From the NCBI RefSeq assembly GCF_001888185.1, contig NZ_CP016364.1:2790001-2854000 (forward strand): DNA of 64,000 nt, in the 5' to 3' direction. Source of the stretch: Phaeobacter porticola (GTDB lineage Bacteria > Pseudomonadota > Alphaproteobacteria > Rhodobacterales > Rhodobacteraceae). Position 1 is the stretch's first letter; every line of letters begins with the position of its first letter. The notes below the pieces were generated by a model. The model searched no databases, was not told the DNA's origin, and saw only the letters and a program-made list of their open reading frames with translations. This document shows, piece by piece, positions 33,531 through 41,788 of this stretch. The translations under genes were made by a program, and so were the position numbers.

Positions 33531-34763
33531 ATGAGCAGCGGAATGCCGCAGACAGAAGTGAATGCGATTGTTGCCTGTACGATCAGTCGGGATGTGCAGA
33601 ACTTCGACCTTCTGATCGAAGACATGGAAGCCGTGATGGGGGAATCCTGGGGCGACCTTGGCTTTAACGAAGCGCTCGCCTTCTTCAACCAAAGCGAAGC
33701 CGAGGCGCTGGAGTTTGTCGCCCTCGCCCTGGACAGCGGCGACGAGGACAACCTGCCGCTGATGGGCACCATCATCACCGAGGCAAAATCCCGCAATATT
33801 AAGGTGATCTTGATCGCCGAGGACGTGACCCCGGCAGCCCTACACAACTTGCTGCGTCAGGGTGCAGACGAATTCATCCCCTATCCGCTGCCCGAGGGTG
33901 AGCTGCAAGCCGCCATCGAACGGCTGCGCCTGGCCGAGGCAGAGCGCACTGCCGAACCCCAGCACGCCCTCAAGACCGGCAGCCAGCGCGATGGCGCGGT
34001 CATTGTCTGTCATGGTCTTGCCGGTGGCAGCGGCTCGACCACGCTGGCCGTAAATCTCGCCTGGGAACTGGCACAGCTCTCCACCAGCGAGACACCCCGT
34101 GTCTGTCTCCTCGATTTCGATCTGCAATATGGATCGGTTGCGACCTATCTTGACCTGCCCCGCCGCGAGGTGGTGATGGAAATGCTGAGCGAGACGGAAA
34201 ATCTCGACGAAGACATCTTTGGTCAGGCGTTGGTCACCTATGAGGACAAGCTACAAGTGCTGACCGCCCCCGTGGATATGATTCCGCTGGAGTTCATCAC
34301 ACCCGAAGACATCGAACGGGTGGTGACGCTGGCGCGCAGCCATTTTGATTTTGTGGTCATCGACATGCCCCACACACTGGTGCAATGGTCCGAGACCGTT
34401 CTGAATATGGCGCATGTATACTTCTCCATGGTGGAGCTGGACATGCGGTCGGCGCAGAATGCGCTGCGCCTGAAACGGGCGCTGCAATCCGAGGACCTGC
34501 CGTTTGAAAAACTGCGGTTTGCGCTGAACCGGGCCCCGAAATTTACGGACCTAAGCGGCAAGAGCCGCGTGAAACGCATGGCGGAATCCTTGGGCATTTC
34601 CATAGACCTGCAACTGCCCGATGGCGGCAAACAGGTTGCGCAGGCCTGCGATCATGGCACCCCCTTGGCCAATTCGACCGCCAAGAACCCGCTGCGCAAG
34701 GAAATTCTGAAACTGGCCCAATCGTTGCATGACCTTGGTCAAAGCGACGCGGCTGCGGCCTGA
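33531..34763 (+). CDS. cpaE: Tad assembly protein CpaE/TadZ with degenerate P-loop
   Basis: A 410-residue cytoplasmic MinD/ParA-like protein that localises the Tad machine, often at a cell pole. The N-terminal ~135 residues form an atypical receiver-like domain, and the ATPase-like domain begins near 154. Its Walker A segment is HGLAGGSGSTT (161-171). The classical KGGxGKT has lost both lysines, so ATP hydrolysis is doubtful. The rest is normal (LLDFDLQYGSVATYLDL and VVIDMPHTLVQWSETVL). The ATG at 33531 has AAGGA at 8 nt. cpaF follows after 29 nt. Confidence 0.92.
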   Translation: MSSGMPQTEVNAIVACTISRDVQNFDLLIEDMEAVMGESWGDLGFNEALAFFNQSEAEALEFVALALDSGDEDNLPLMGTIITEAKSRNIKVILIAEDVTPAALHNLLRQGADEFIPYPLPEGELQAAIERLRLAEAERTAEPQHALKTGSQRDGAVIVCHGLAGGSGSTTLAVNLAWELAQLSTSETPRVCLLDFDLQYGSVATYLDLPRREVVMEMLSETENLDEDIFGQALVTYEDKLQVLTAPVDMIPLEFITPEDIERVVTLARSHFDFVVIDMPHTLVQWSETVLNMAHVYFSMVELDMRSAQNALRLKRALQSEDLPFEKLRFALNRAPKFTDLSGKSRVKRMAESLGISIDLQLPDGGKQVAQACDHGTPLANSTAKNPLRKEILKLAQSLHDLGQSDAAAA

Positions 34764-34792
34764 ACCCAGATTTAACCAGGGGCGTTCTTTCC

Positions 34793-36244
34793 ATGTTCTC
34801 CAAGTACAAAAAACAATCCGCCACGCCGCGCGCTGTCGCGCAATCGACCCCCGTGGCCGGCCCGAAAAAAGCCCCTGCCCCAGCGGCGTCTCCGGCGGCA
34901 TCCATGCGCAAACCGACAAGTGGCAAGGCCGCAGAGGCCGCGCCCGGAGACAAGGAACGCAAGCGCAAGGAGCGGATGGGCGAGATCAAGATCCAGCTGC
35001 ACCGAGAGCTGCTGGACAATCTGAATCTCGCGGCATTGGAACGCGCCAGCGAGGCCGAGCTGCGTGCCGAGATTTCCTCTATCGCCACCGAAATTCTTGA
35101 GGAGAAAGGCATCGTTCTCAACCGTGAGGACCGCCAGACCCTGACCAAGGAACTCTATGACGAGGTCACCGGCCTGGGCCCACTGGAAACCCTGCTTCAG
35201 GACGACACCGTCAACGATATTCTGGTGAACGGTCCGCATCAGGTCTTTGTTGAGCGCGACGGCAAGCTGCAAATGTCGGACGTCACCTTCAAGGATGAAA
35301 AGCACCTGATGCGGATCATCGACAAGATCGTCTCCGCCGTGGGCCGCCGCGTCGATGAAAGCAACCCTTACGTGGACGCCCGTCTCGCCGACGGCTCGCG
35401 CTTTAACGCGATGGTGCCGCCGGTGGCCGTGGATGGCTCGCTGGTCTCGATCCGTAAATTCAAGAAGGACAAGCTGGGCATTGACGATCTGGTCAACTTC
35501 GGCGCCTTCACCGAAGAGATGGCCGCCTATCTTCAGGCCGCTGTCTCCACCCGCCTGAACGTCATCGTCTCCGGTGGTACCGGCTCTGGTAAAACCACCA
35601 CCCTCAACGCGCTGTCATCCTTCATCGACAATGCCGAACGCATCCTCACCATCGAGGATACAGCGGAACTTCAGCTGCAACAGACCCATGTGGGCCGGAT
35701 GGAAAGCCGCCCGCCCAACGTCGAGGGTCGCGGTGAGGTTTCCCCCCGCGACTGTCTGAAAAACGCCCTGCGGATGCGCCCGGACCGGATCATCGTGGGC
35801 GAGACCCGCGGCGAGGAGGTCATCGACATGTTGCAGGCGATGAACACCGGCCACGACGGGTCCATGACCACGATCCACGCCAACTCTGCCCGCGACGGTA
35901 TCTCGCGTCTGGAAAACATGATCGCCATGGCCGGCATCGAAATGCCGATCAAGGCGGTGCGCAGCCAGATCGCCAGCGCGGTCAACATCATCGTGCAGGC
36001 CTCGCGTCTGCAGGACGGCTCCCGCCGCATGACCTCCATCACCGAAATCACCGGTATGGAAGGCGATGTGATCTCCATGCAGGAAATCTTCCGCTTCCAG
36101 CGCGTCGGCCTCACGCCGGAGAACAAGATCATCGGCCATTTCACCGCCACCGGCGTGCGCAGCCACTACTCCGAGCGGTTCCGCCTCTGGGGGTATGATC
36201 TGCCGTCCGCGATCTATGAACCCACCGTGATGGAGGCGCGCTGA
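34793..36244 (+). CDS. cpaF: Tad secretion ATPase CpaF (TadA)
   Basis: A 483-residue hexameric ATPase that powers Flp pilus extension and probably retraction. The N-terminus is Lys/Ala/Pro-rich and basic (~1-60). The core carries Walker [10 protein letters not shown] (about 261-269), the acidic box [12 protein letters not shown], Walker B-type [16 protein letters not shown] and the histidine-containing [13 protein letters not shown]. All catalytic motifs are intact. Its stop codon overlaps the tadB ATG (TGATG), so the two are translationally coupled. Confidence 0.96.
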   Translation: MFSKYKKQSATPRAVAQSTPVAGPKKAPAPAASPAASMRKPTSGKAAEAAPGDKERKRKERMGEIKIQLHRELLDNLNLAALERASEAELRAEISSIATEILEEKGIVLNREDRQTLTKELYDEVTGLGPLETLLQDDTVNDILVNGPHQVFVERDGKLQMSDVTFKDEKHLMRIIDKIVSAVGRRVDESNPYVDARLADGSRFNAMVPPVAVDGSLVSIRKFKKDKLGIDDLVNFGAFTEEMAAYLQAAVSTRLNVIVSGGTGSGKTTTLNALSSFIDNAERILTIEDTAELQLQQTHVGRMESRPPNVEGRGEVSPRDCLKNALRMRPDRIIVGETRGEEVIDMLQAMNTGHDGSMTTIHANSARDGISRLENMIAMAGIEMPIKAVRSQIASAVNIIVQASRLQDGSRRMTSITEITGMEGDVISMQEIFRFQRVGLTPENKIIGHFTATGVRSHYSERFRLWGYDLPSAIYEPTVMEAR

Positions 36245-37212
36245 TGCAACTGAGTGCAGAACCAATCATCTATGGTCTGATCTTCATCGGCGTCTTGGTG
36301 CTGGTCGAAGGTCTCTATCTGGTGACATTTGGCAAATCCATCAGCCTCAACAGCCGCGTCAACCGCCGCCTGGAGATGATGGACAAAGGCGGCAATCGCG
36401 AACAGGTGCTGGAACAGCTGCGCAAGGAAATGCGCCAGCACATGAGCACCAAGTCGATCCCGCTCTATTCTCTTCTGGCCGAACGCGCGCAGAAGGCCGC
36501 CATCGCCTTCTCACCGCGCCAGCTGATCCTGATCATGGGCGGCGTCGCCGCCATCGCCTTCGTTGGCCTCAGCGTTGGCACCAGCGCCGAACTGCCGCTG
36601 CGCCTGCTGGCCTCGGTGATCATCGGCGTCGGTGCCGTGTTCTTTTGGGTCAACAAAAAAGCCGCCAAACGCATGGCCATGATCGAAGAACAGCTGCCCG
36701 ATGCGGTCGAACTGATGGTGCGCTCCCTGCGCGTCGGCCATCCGTTTTCCTCCGCCGTGCAGATCGTCGCCAATGAGGTCGAGGATCCGCTGGCCACCGA
36801 ATTTGGCGTCATCGCCGACGAAAGCGCTTATGGCCGCGATGTGGGCGAGGCGCTGAAAGAAATGGCCGAACGGCTGGACATGCAGGACATGCGCTTCCTC
36901 GCCGTCGCGGTGACCATCCAGCAGCAATCGGGCGGTAACCTCGCCGAGGTGCTGGCCGGTCTGGCCAAGGTGATCCGCGCCCGCTTCCGCCTGTTCCGCC
37001 GTGTAAAGGCCATCACCGCCGAGGCGCAGTGGTCCGGCAAGTTCCTTTCCGGCTTTCCGCTGTTCTGTCTGGGCGGCATTCTGGCCAAGGATCCCGGCTA
37101 TTATGACAGCGTGATAGACCATCCCTGGTTCATCCCCGCCTGCTTTGTTGTCGGCGCCATGCTGACCGTCAATCTCTTTGTCATGCGCATGCTGACAAAC
37201 ATCAAGGTGTGA
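36244..37212 (+). CDS. tadB: Tad inner-membrane platform protein TadB
   Basis: A 322-residue polytopic protein of the type II secretion F family. Hydrophobic segments occur at the N-terminus (PIIYGLIFIGVLVLVEGLYL), near residues 95-140, and at the C-terminus (WFIPACFVVGAMLTVNLFVM). The cytoplasmic T2SSF domain includes LPDAVELMVRSLRVGHPFSS and SGGNLAEVLAGLAKVIR. It forms the inner-membrane platform with TadC. The ATG overlaps the cpaF stop; tadC starts 10 nt downstream. Confidence 0.94.
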   Translation: MQLSAEPIIYGLIFIGVLVLVEGLYLVTFGKSISLNSRVNRRLEMMDKGGNREQVLEQLRKEMRQHMSTKSIPLYSLLAERAQKAAIAFSPRQLILIMGGVAAIAFVGLSVGTSAELPLRLLASVIIGVGAVFFWVNKKAAKRMAMIEEQLPDAVELMVRSLRVGHPFSSAVQIVANEVEDPLATEFGVIADESAYGRDVGEALKEMAERLDMQDMRFLAVAVTIQQQSGGNLAEVLAGLAKVIRARFRLFRRVKAITAEAQWSGKFLSGFPLFCLGGILAKDPGYYDSVIDHPWFIPACFVVGAMLTVNLFVMRMLTNIKV

Positions 37213-37222
37213 GGCAAAACCC

Positions 37223-38203
37223 ATGACATCCCTAAGCGATATCAATGACCTGCTAGTGACACACCTCGGCCCCTTCGGCCCGCTTCTGGTGGTTGGGCTG
37301 ATCGGCCTCTTCATGATCCTGCTGGCGATCCCGCTGCTGCTGAACCAGCCTGAGGATCCGCTGAAAAAGCTGCAAAAAAGCATGTCGGCCAGCACCCAGA
37401 CCAAACCCAAAAAGGAACGCCTGCGGCAGGCCGATCGCAACGAACAGCTGCAAAAATTCGCCTCCTTTCTGGAACCACAGGACGCCGCCGAACTCTCCAA
37501 GATGGAGCTGAAACTGCGTCAGGCCGGCTACCAGTCCAAGGATTCGGTGCGCTTCTTCCACTTTGCCCAGTTCGCGCTGGGGCTGATCGGTCTCGCCTTG
37601 GGCCTGTTCTATGTCTACGTGCTGAATGCGGACATGGAGTATGACAGCCAGCAGATGGTGATCCGCATCATCGGCCCCGGTGCCGCCGCCTATATGCTGC
37701 CGAAATACTGGATCACCCGCCGCATCGAAGAGCGCAAACAAGAGATCACCTCCGGTTTCCCCGATGCGCTCGACATGATGCTGGTCTGTGTTGAGGCAGG
37801 CCAGTCGCTGGATCAGGCCATCGTGCGCGTCGCCAAGGAACTCCATGCCTCCTACCCTGCTCTGGCGGAGGAATTCGACGTTGTCGCCCAGGAGATGAAA
37901 GCCGGTAAGGACAAAGACAAGGTCATGCGCGACATGGGCACCCGTTGCGGCGTGCAGGATGTGTCATCCTTTGTCACCGTGATGATCCAATCGGCCACCT
38001 TCGGCACCTCGATTGCTGAGGCACTGCGGGTCTATGCTGGCGAAATGCGGGACAAACGGGTGATGCGCGCCGAAGAGGCCGCAAACAAGTTGCCAACCAA
38101 AATGACCCTTGCCACAATGACCCTTACGGTGCCGCCGCTGCTGATCATTCTGGTCGGACCTTCGGCGCAGGGCATCGCCAATCTGGGCAATATGAGCAAA
38201 TAA
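37223..38203 (+). CDS. tadC: Tad inner-membrane platform protein TadC
   Basis: A 326-residue companion of TadB with the same T2SSF fold. An N-terminal helix (PLLVVGLIGLFMILLAIPLL), a central hairpin of hydrophobic segments and a C-terminal helix (PPLLIILVGPSAQGIANL) frame the domain FPDALDMMLVCVEAGQSLDQ. The segment DVSSFVTVMIQSATFGTSIA is typical of TadC. The downstream TPR lipoprotein gene starts 3 nt after its stop. Confidence 0.94.
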   Translation: MTSLSDINDLLVTHLGPFGPLLVVGLIGLFMILLAIPLLLNQPEDPLKKLQKSMSASTQTKPKKERLRQADRNEQLQKFASFLEPQDAAELSKMELKLRQAGYQSKDSVRFFHFAQFALGLIGLALGLFYVYVLNADMEYDSQQMVIRIIGPGAAAYMLPKYWITRRIEERKQEITSGFPDALDMMLVCVEAGQSLDQAIVRVAKELHASYPALAEEFDVVAQEMKAGKDKDKVMRDMGTRCGVQDVSSFVTVMIQSATFGTSIAEALRVYAGEMRDKRVMRAEEAANKLPTKMTLATMTLTVPPLLIILVGPSAQGIANLGNMSK

Positions 38204-38206
38204 CAC

Positions 38207-38809
38207 ATGATGACATTGGGTTGGGGCCTCCCCTCCCGTCTCTGTCGACTGATCACCGCCACCCTCGCGCTTGCGTTGGTGGCGGCTTGCATGTCGTCGG
38301 GCGGCAAACCGGATCCGAAGGATCCTCTGGGCGGTCCGGCCTTGCCCGGTGTCGATCCCCGTGGAACCGCCGAAAGCGGCCTCATTGTCGGCCACCGGCT
38401 GATGGCCGCGGCGGAATATGAGCTGGCGCTGGATGCCTTCACCCGTGCCGCACTAGAGGACGGGCTGAGCGCCGAGGTGCTCTCTGGGCTGGGCACCGCC
38501 AATCTGGGACTGGGGCGTCTGGGGCAGGCCGAAACCCATCTGCGCCGCGCGGTGGAGCGTGACCCCGACTGGCCAGCCGCGATGAACAACCTCGGCGTGG
38601 TGCTGATGGAACGGCAGAAATACCCCGAGGCTGAGCAGATCCTGCGCCGCGCCTTCGCGCTTGATAATGGCGAAAGTGACGCAATCCGCGAAAATTTCCG
38701 CCTTGCCCTCGCAAAACTTGACCAGAGCACGCATAGTGATCCGCAACAAAAAGGCTACGCATTGGTGCAACGCGGCGGGGGCAGTTACCTGATTCGCACG
38801 TCCCGGTGA
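38207..38809 (+). CDS. TPR lipoprotein (TadD-like), first copy
   Basis: A 200-residue outer-membrane lipoprotein. The signal peptide ends in LVAAC, making C28 the lipidated residue. At least three TPR units follow (about 60-165, for example LSGLGTANLGLGRLGQAETH and MNNLGVVLMERQKYPEAEQI). TadD proteins of this kind act as pilotins for secretin assembly in Tad systems. The C-terminal 35 residues are outside the repeats. It starts 3 nt after tadC, inside the operon. A second TPR lipoprotein follows at once; which is the true TadD is not decidable. Confidence 0.85.
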   Translation: MMTLGWGLPSRLCRLITATLALALVAACMSSGGKPDPKDPLGGPALPGVDPRGTAESGLIVGHRLMAAAEYELALDAFTRAALEDGLSAEVLSGLGTANLGLGRLGQAETHLRRAVERDPDWPAAMNNLGVVLMERQKYPEAEQILRRAFALDNGESDAIRENFRLALAKLDQSTHSDPQQKGYALVQRGGGSYLIRTSR

Positions 38810-38849
38810 CGCAAGGCCTAGAGGCAGAGCAGCACAGAGGACGCAAAAA

Positions 38850-39698
38850 ATGCGCCAGCAGATTTTCGTATCCGCATGTCTGGTCGGTGGGCTTGTCCTG
38901 TCGGCCTGCGCCAAGGACGACACCGAAGCCGTGGACCGCGCCTTTCAGGAGGTGAACGTGGTCGACGAGAGTAATCTCAACGATGTGATGCTGACGGTTG
39001 CCGACCCGAATGAGGCCGTCACCTATTTCCAGCGCACCGTAAAATCCGCCCCCGAGCGGATCGACCTCAACCGCGGACTGGCGCTCTCGCTGATCCGCGC
39101 CAAGCGCAACACCGAGGCGGTCACCGCCTGGAAAAAGGTCGTCTCCCTCCCCGAGGCCACCGATGCTGACCGCGTCGAACTGGCCGATGCGCTGATCCGC
39201 ACCAGCAATTGGGACGAGGCCAAGGCTACGCTCGACAAGGTGCCGCCCACCCACGAGACCTTCAAACGCTATCGGCTGGAGGCGATGGTGGCCGATTCCG
39301 AGCAGAATTGGAAACGCTCCGACAGCTTTTACCAGACCGCTGTTGGCCTCACCACGCAGCCCGCCCGCGTGATGAACAACTGGGGTTACTCCAAACTGAC
39401 CCGTGGCGATTATGCCGAGGCCGAGCGCCTGTTCGGCGACGCCATCCGTCAGGATCAATCACTGTTCACCGCCAAGAACAATCTGGTGCTGGCCCGTGGC
39501 GCACAGCGCAACTACACCCTGCCGGTGATCCCGATGGACCAAAGCGAACGCGCCCAGCTGTTGCACACGCTGGCGCTATCAGCTGTGAAACAGGGCGACG
39601 TCCAGACCGGCGAAAGCCTGCTGCGTCAGGCGATCTCTACCCATCCGCAGCATTTCGATGCCGCCGCCCGCGCGCTTGCTGCGCTGGAAAACGGCTAA
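38850..39698 (+). CDS. TPR lipoprotein (TadD-like), second copy
   Basis: A 282-residue lipoprotein with lipobox VLSAC (C20). A long TPR array follows, with repeats visible from about residue 60 to 180 (RIDLNRGLALSLIRAKRNTE, MNNWGYSKLTRGDYAEAERL) and a further one near the C-terminus (HPQHFDAAARALAALENG). It shares layout but little sequence with the gene 40 nt upstream, so the pair probably reflects an old duplication or two distinct adaptors. The prepilin peptidase gene starts 19 nt downstream. Confidence 0.85.
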   Translation: MRQQIFVSACLVGGLVLSACAKDDTEAVDRAFQEVNVVDESNLNDVMLTVADPNEAVTYFQRTVKSAPERIDLNRGLALSLIRAKRNTEAVTAWKKVVSLPEATDADRVELADALIRTSNWDEAKATLDKVPPTHETFKRYRLEAMVADSEQNWKRSDSFYQTAVGLTTQPARVMNNWGYSKLTRGDYAEAERLFGDAIRQDQSLFTAKNNLVLARGAQRNYTLPVIPMDQSERAQLLHTLALSAVKQGDVQTGESLLRQAISTHPQHFDAAARALAALENG

Positions 39699-39717
39699 CC
39701 ACCGGAGCCTGCTGTCC

Positions 39718-40224
39718 ATGTTGATCTCGGCCCATGTCGCCCTGTGGTTTCTGCCCTTCGTTGTGCCCCTCTGCTGTGTGGTCGCGCTCAATGACCTGCG
39801 CCATATGCGAATCCCCAACTGGACGATGGATCTTCTCGGTGCGATCTTTGTGATTGTCGGCCCCTTCCTGATGAGCTGGACGGACTATGGCTGGCAGTTG
39901 CTGCATCTGCCCATCGGCATCGGCCTTGGTTTCCTGTGCTACAGCGCGGGCATGGTCGGGGCGGGGGACGCCAAATTTGCCGGTGCCGCAGCCCCCTTTG
40001 TGGTCTTTGGCGATCTTTCCGTGGTGGTGATCATCTTCTCCGCCATGCTGCTGGCTGGGTTCCTGACGCATCGTATTGCCAAATACACCCCCCTGCGCCG
40101 TCTCGCCCCCCATTGGAAGAGCTGGGATGTTGGCAGCAAATTCCCGATGGGCCTCTGCCTTGGCGGCACCTTGGTATTCTATCTGGTCCTGGGCAGCCAG
40201 CTGGGCCAGACCGCCCCCGTCTGA
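39718..40224 (+). CDS. cpaA: Prepilin peptidase CpaA (TadV)
   Basis: A 168-residue A24A-family aspartic peptidase that cleaves the leader from Flp prepilins at the inner membrane. It has about five hydrophobic segments. The first catalytic aspartate is expected in NDLRHMRIPNW, and the second lies in the GxGD motif (GAGDAKFAG). It is the short form without the N-terminal methyltransferase domain, as usual in Tad systems. The ATG at 39718 has CGGAG upstream. Its stop lies inside a perfect 18-bp palindrome. Confidence 0.93.
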   Translation: MLISAHVALWFLPFVVPLCCVVALNDLRHMRIPNWTMDLLGAIFVIVGPFLMSWTDYGWQLLHLPIGIGLGFLCYSAGMVGAGDAKFAGAAAPFVVFGDLSVVVIIFSAMLLAGFLTHRIAKYTPLRRLAPHWKSWDVGSKFPMGLCLGGTLVFYLVLGSQLGQTAPV

Positions 40225-40249
40225 GACGTCTCAGACCAGATCGGATCTG
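40219..40249. promoter_or_regulatory. Two adjacent palindromes at the end of cpaA
   Basis: GTCTGAGACGTCTCAGAC (40219-40236) is a perfect 18-bp palindrome that includes the cpaA stop, and CAGATCGGATCTG (40237-40249) is a 13-bp palindrome beginning at the very next base. They precede the AAA ATPase gene by about 160 nt. They could be operator sites or short hairpins ending the cpaA transcript; the lack of a T-run favours an operator. Confidence 0.5.
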
Positions 40250-40407
40250 CCTGACAATTTTCTAAAATGCGTGACATGTGATCTGCCGCTTCGCGGAAAT
40301 GCACCAGCTTTGCCCCGCTTGTGCCACAGTGCTGAATAAACTCTTGCCTGGAACACCCGCGCGCCATCCGGCGTGCCCTTGTGCAACCGAGACAGGCAGG
40401 CCGCAGC

Positions 40408-41715
40408 ATGAATATGGAAACCTCCGCCGTAATGGCGCCCCCCTCTCCGCGCGGGCTGGAGCAAATGCAGCTCCCCATGGTGATGATGCGGGATATCCTG
40501 CTGAAAACGATCTTTCGCAAGACCTGCGAAAACGTCAGCGAAATCGCCGCCGCAATCTGCCTGCCGATCCCGGTGACACAGGAACTGGTGGATATTGCCC
40601 GCGAACAGAAACTGCTGGAGGCCACCGGTACACTGAACGCCAACAGCGGCAACGAAATGGGCTATCAGCTGACCGAAGCAGGCAAGGCCCGCGCGCTGGA
40701 TGCTCTCAGCCAGTCGGAGTACTACGGCGCCATGCCGGTGCCGCTGGACATCTACCGCGAGCAGGTCAAACGCCAGTCGATCCGCAATATTCTGGTCACC
40801 CGTCAGCAGCTTTTGGGCGCGATGGGGCATCTGGTGCTGCCCGACAGCCTGCTGGACCACCTTGGCCCCGCCGTCAGCGCCGGTCGCTCCATCCTGATGT
40901 ATGGCCCACCCGGCAACGGTAAATCCTCCATCTCCAACGGCATCCGCGACGCGCTGGGGGACCATGTCTATGTGCCCCGCGCCATCGAATATGCAGGTCA
41001 GGTGATCACGGTCTATGATCCCATCGTGCACACCGCCGTGCCCTTGCCAGAGGACGACCCCAACAGCCTGCGCCGTGCGCGCCGCTTTGACAGCCGCTAT
41101 GTGATGTGTGAACGCCCCACTGTCGTGACCGGGGGTGAGCTGTCCCTGTCGATGCTGGATCTGGTCTACAACCCCACTGCGCGCACCTATCAGGCACCGC
41201 TACAGCTGAAATCCACCGGCGGCATCTTCATCGTCGATGACCTTGGCCGGCAGGCGGAATCACCGCAGGCGCTGGTCAACCGCTGGATCGTGCCGCTGGA
41301 AGAGGGCCGCGATATCCTCTCCCTGCAATCGGGCGAGAAATTCGAGGTGCCGTTTGACACGCTGGTGATTTTCTCCACCAACTTCCACCCCAATGAAATC
41401 TTCGATCAGGCCGCTCTGCGTCGGATCTTCTTCAAGATCAAAATCGACGGCCCGGATCAGGAAAACTTCCTCAAAATCTTTGCAATGGTAGCGCAGAAGA
41501 AAGGCATCCCCCTCGATGAGGCCGCGCTGGTCCACCTCTTGAAACGCAAATACCCGACCATCGACAATATCTACGCCAATTATCAACCGGTCTTCCTGAT
41601 CGACCAGATGAAGGCGATCTGCGATTTCGAAGGCATCCCCTACCAGATGTCTCCGGACCTCATCGACCGCGCCTGGGCCAATATGTTCGTGAAGGACGAA
41701 CACATCGTCAAATGA
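40408..41715 (+). CDS. AAA ATPase beside the Tad locus, role unknown
   Basis: A 435-residue protein. The N-terminal ~120 residues look like a winged-helix region (IFRKTCENVSEIAAAICLPI; LVDIAREQKLLEATG). A AAA domain follows with Walker A GPPGNGKS (166-173), Walker B-like GIFIVDDLGRQ and a sensor segment TLVIFSTNFHP with an arginine-rich RRIFFKIKI after it. The C-terminal lid is helical. I recall homologues near pilus or secretion genes in alphaproteobacteria, but no defined function. It is separated from cpaA by 183 nt with palindromes, so it is probably its own transcription unit. ATG 40408 (MNMETS) is favoured over 40381. Confidence 0.8.
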   Translation: MNMETSAVMAPPSPRGLEQMQLPMVMMRDILLKTIFRKTCENVSEIAAAICLPIPVTQELVDIAREQKLLEATGTLNANSGNEMGYQLTEAGKARALDALSQSEYYGAMPVPLDIYREQVKRQSIRNILVTRQQLLGAMGHLVLPDSLLDHLGPAVSAGRSILMYGPPGNGKSSISNGIRDALGDHVYVPRAIEYAGQVITVYDPIVHTAVPLPEDDPNSLRRARRFDSRYVMCERPTVVTGGELSLSMLDLVYNPTARTYQAPLQLKSTGGIFIVDDLGRQAESPQALVNRWIVPLEEGRDILSLQSGEKFEVPFDTLVIFSTNFHPNEIFDQAALRRIFFKIKIDGPDQENFLKIFAMVAQKKGIPLDEAALVHLLKRKYPTIDNIYANYQPVFLIDQMKAICDFEGIPYQMSPDLIDRAWANMFVKDEHIVK

Positions 41716-41721
41716 GCCACC

Positions 41722-41766
41722 CCAAAGTTTTTTAAAACTTTGGCCAGAACTTTTAGAAAACTTCTG
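41722..41766. terminator. Twin AT-rich hairpins after the AAA ATPase gene
   Basis: Two back-to-back hairpins: CCAAAGTTTT / AAAACTTTGG (10 bp, 2-nt loop) at 41722-41743, and CAGAACTTTT / AAAACTTCTG (one mismatch) at 41745-41766. Their internal T and A runs allow termination in either direction. They lie 6 nt after the ATPase stop and 22 nt before the helicase start. Confidence 0.65.
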
Positions 41767-41788
41767 CCACCGCGCCTACATAAGTCGG

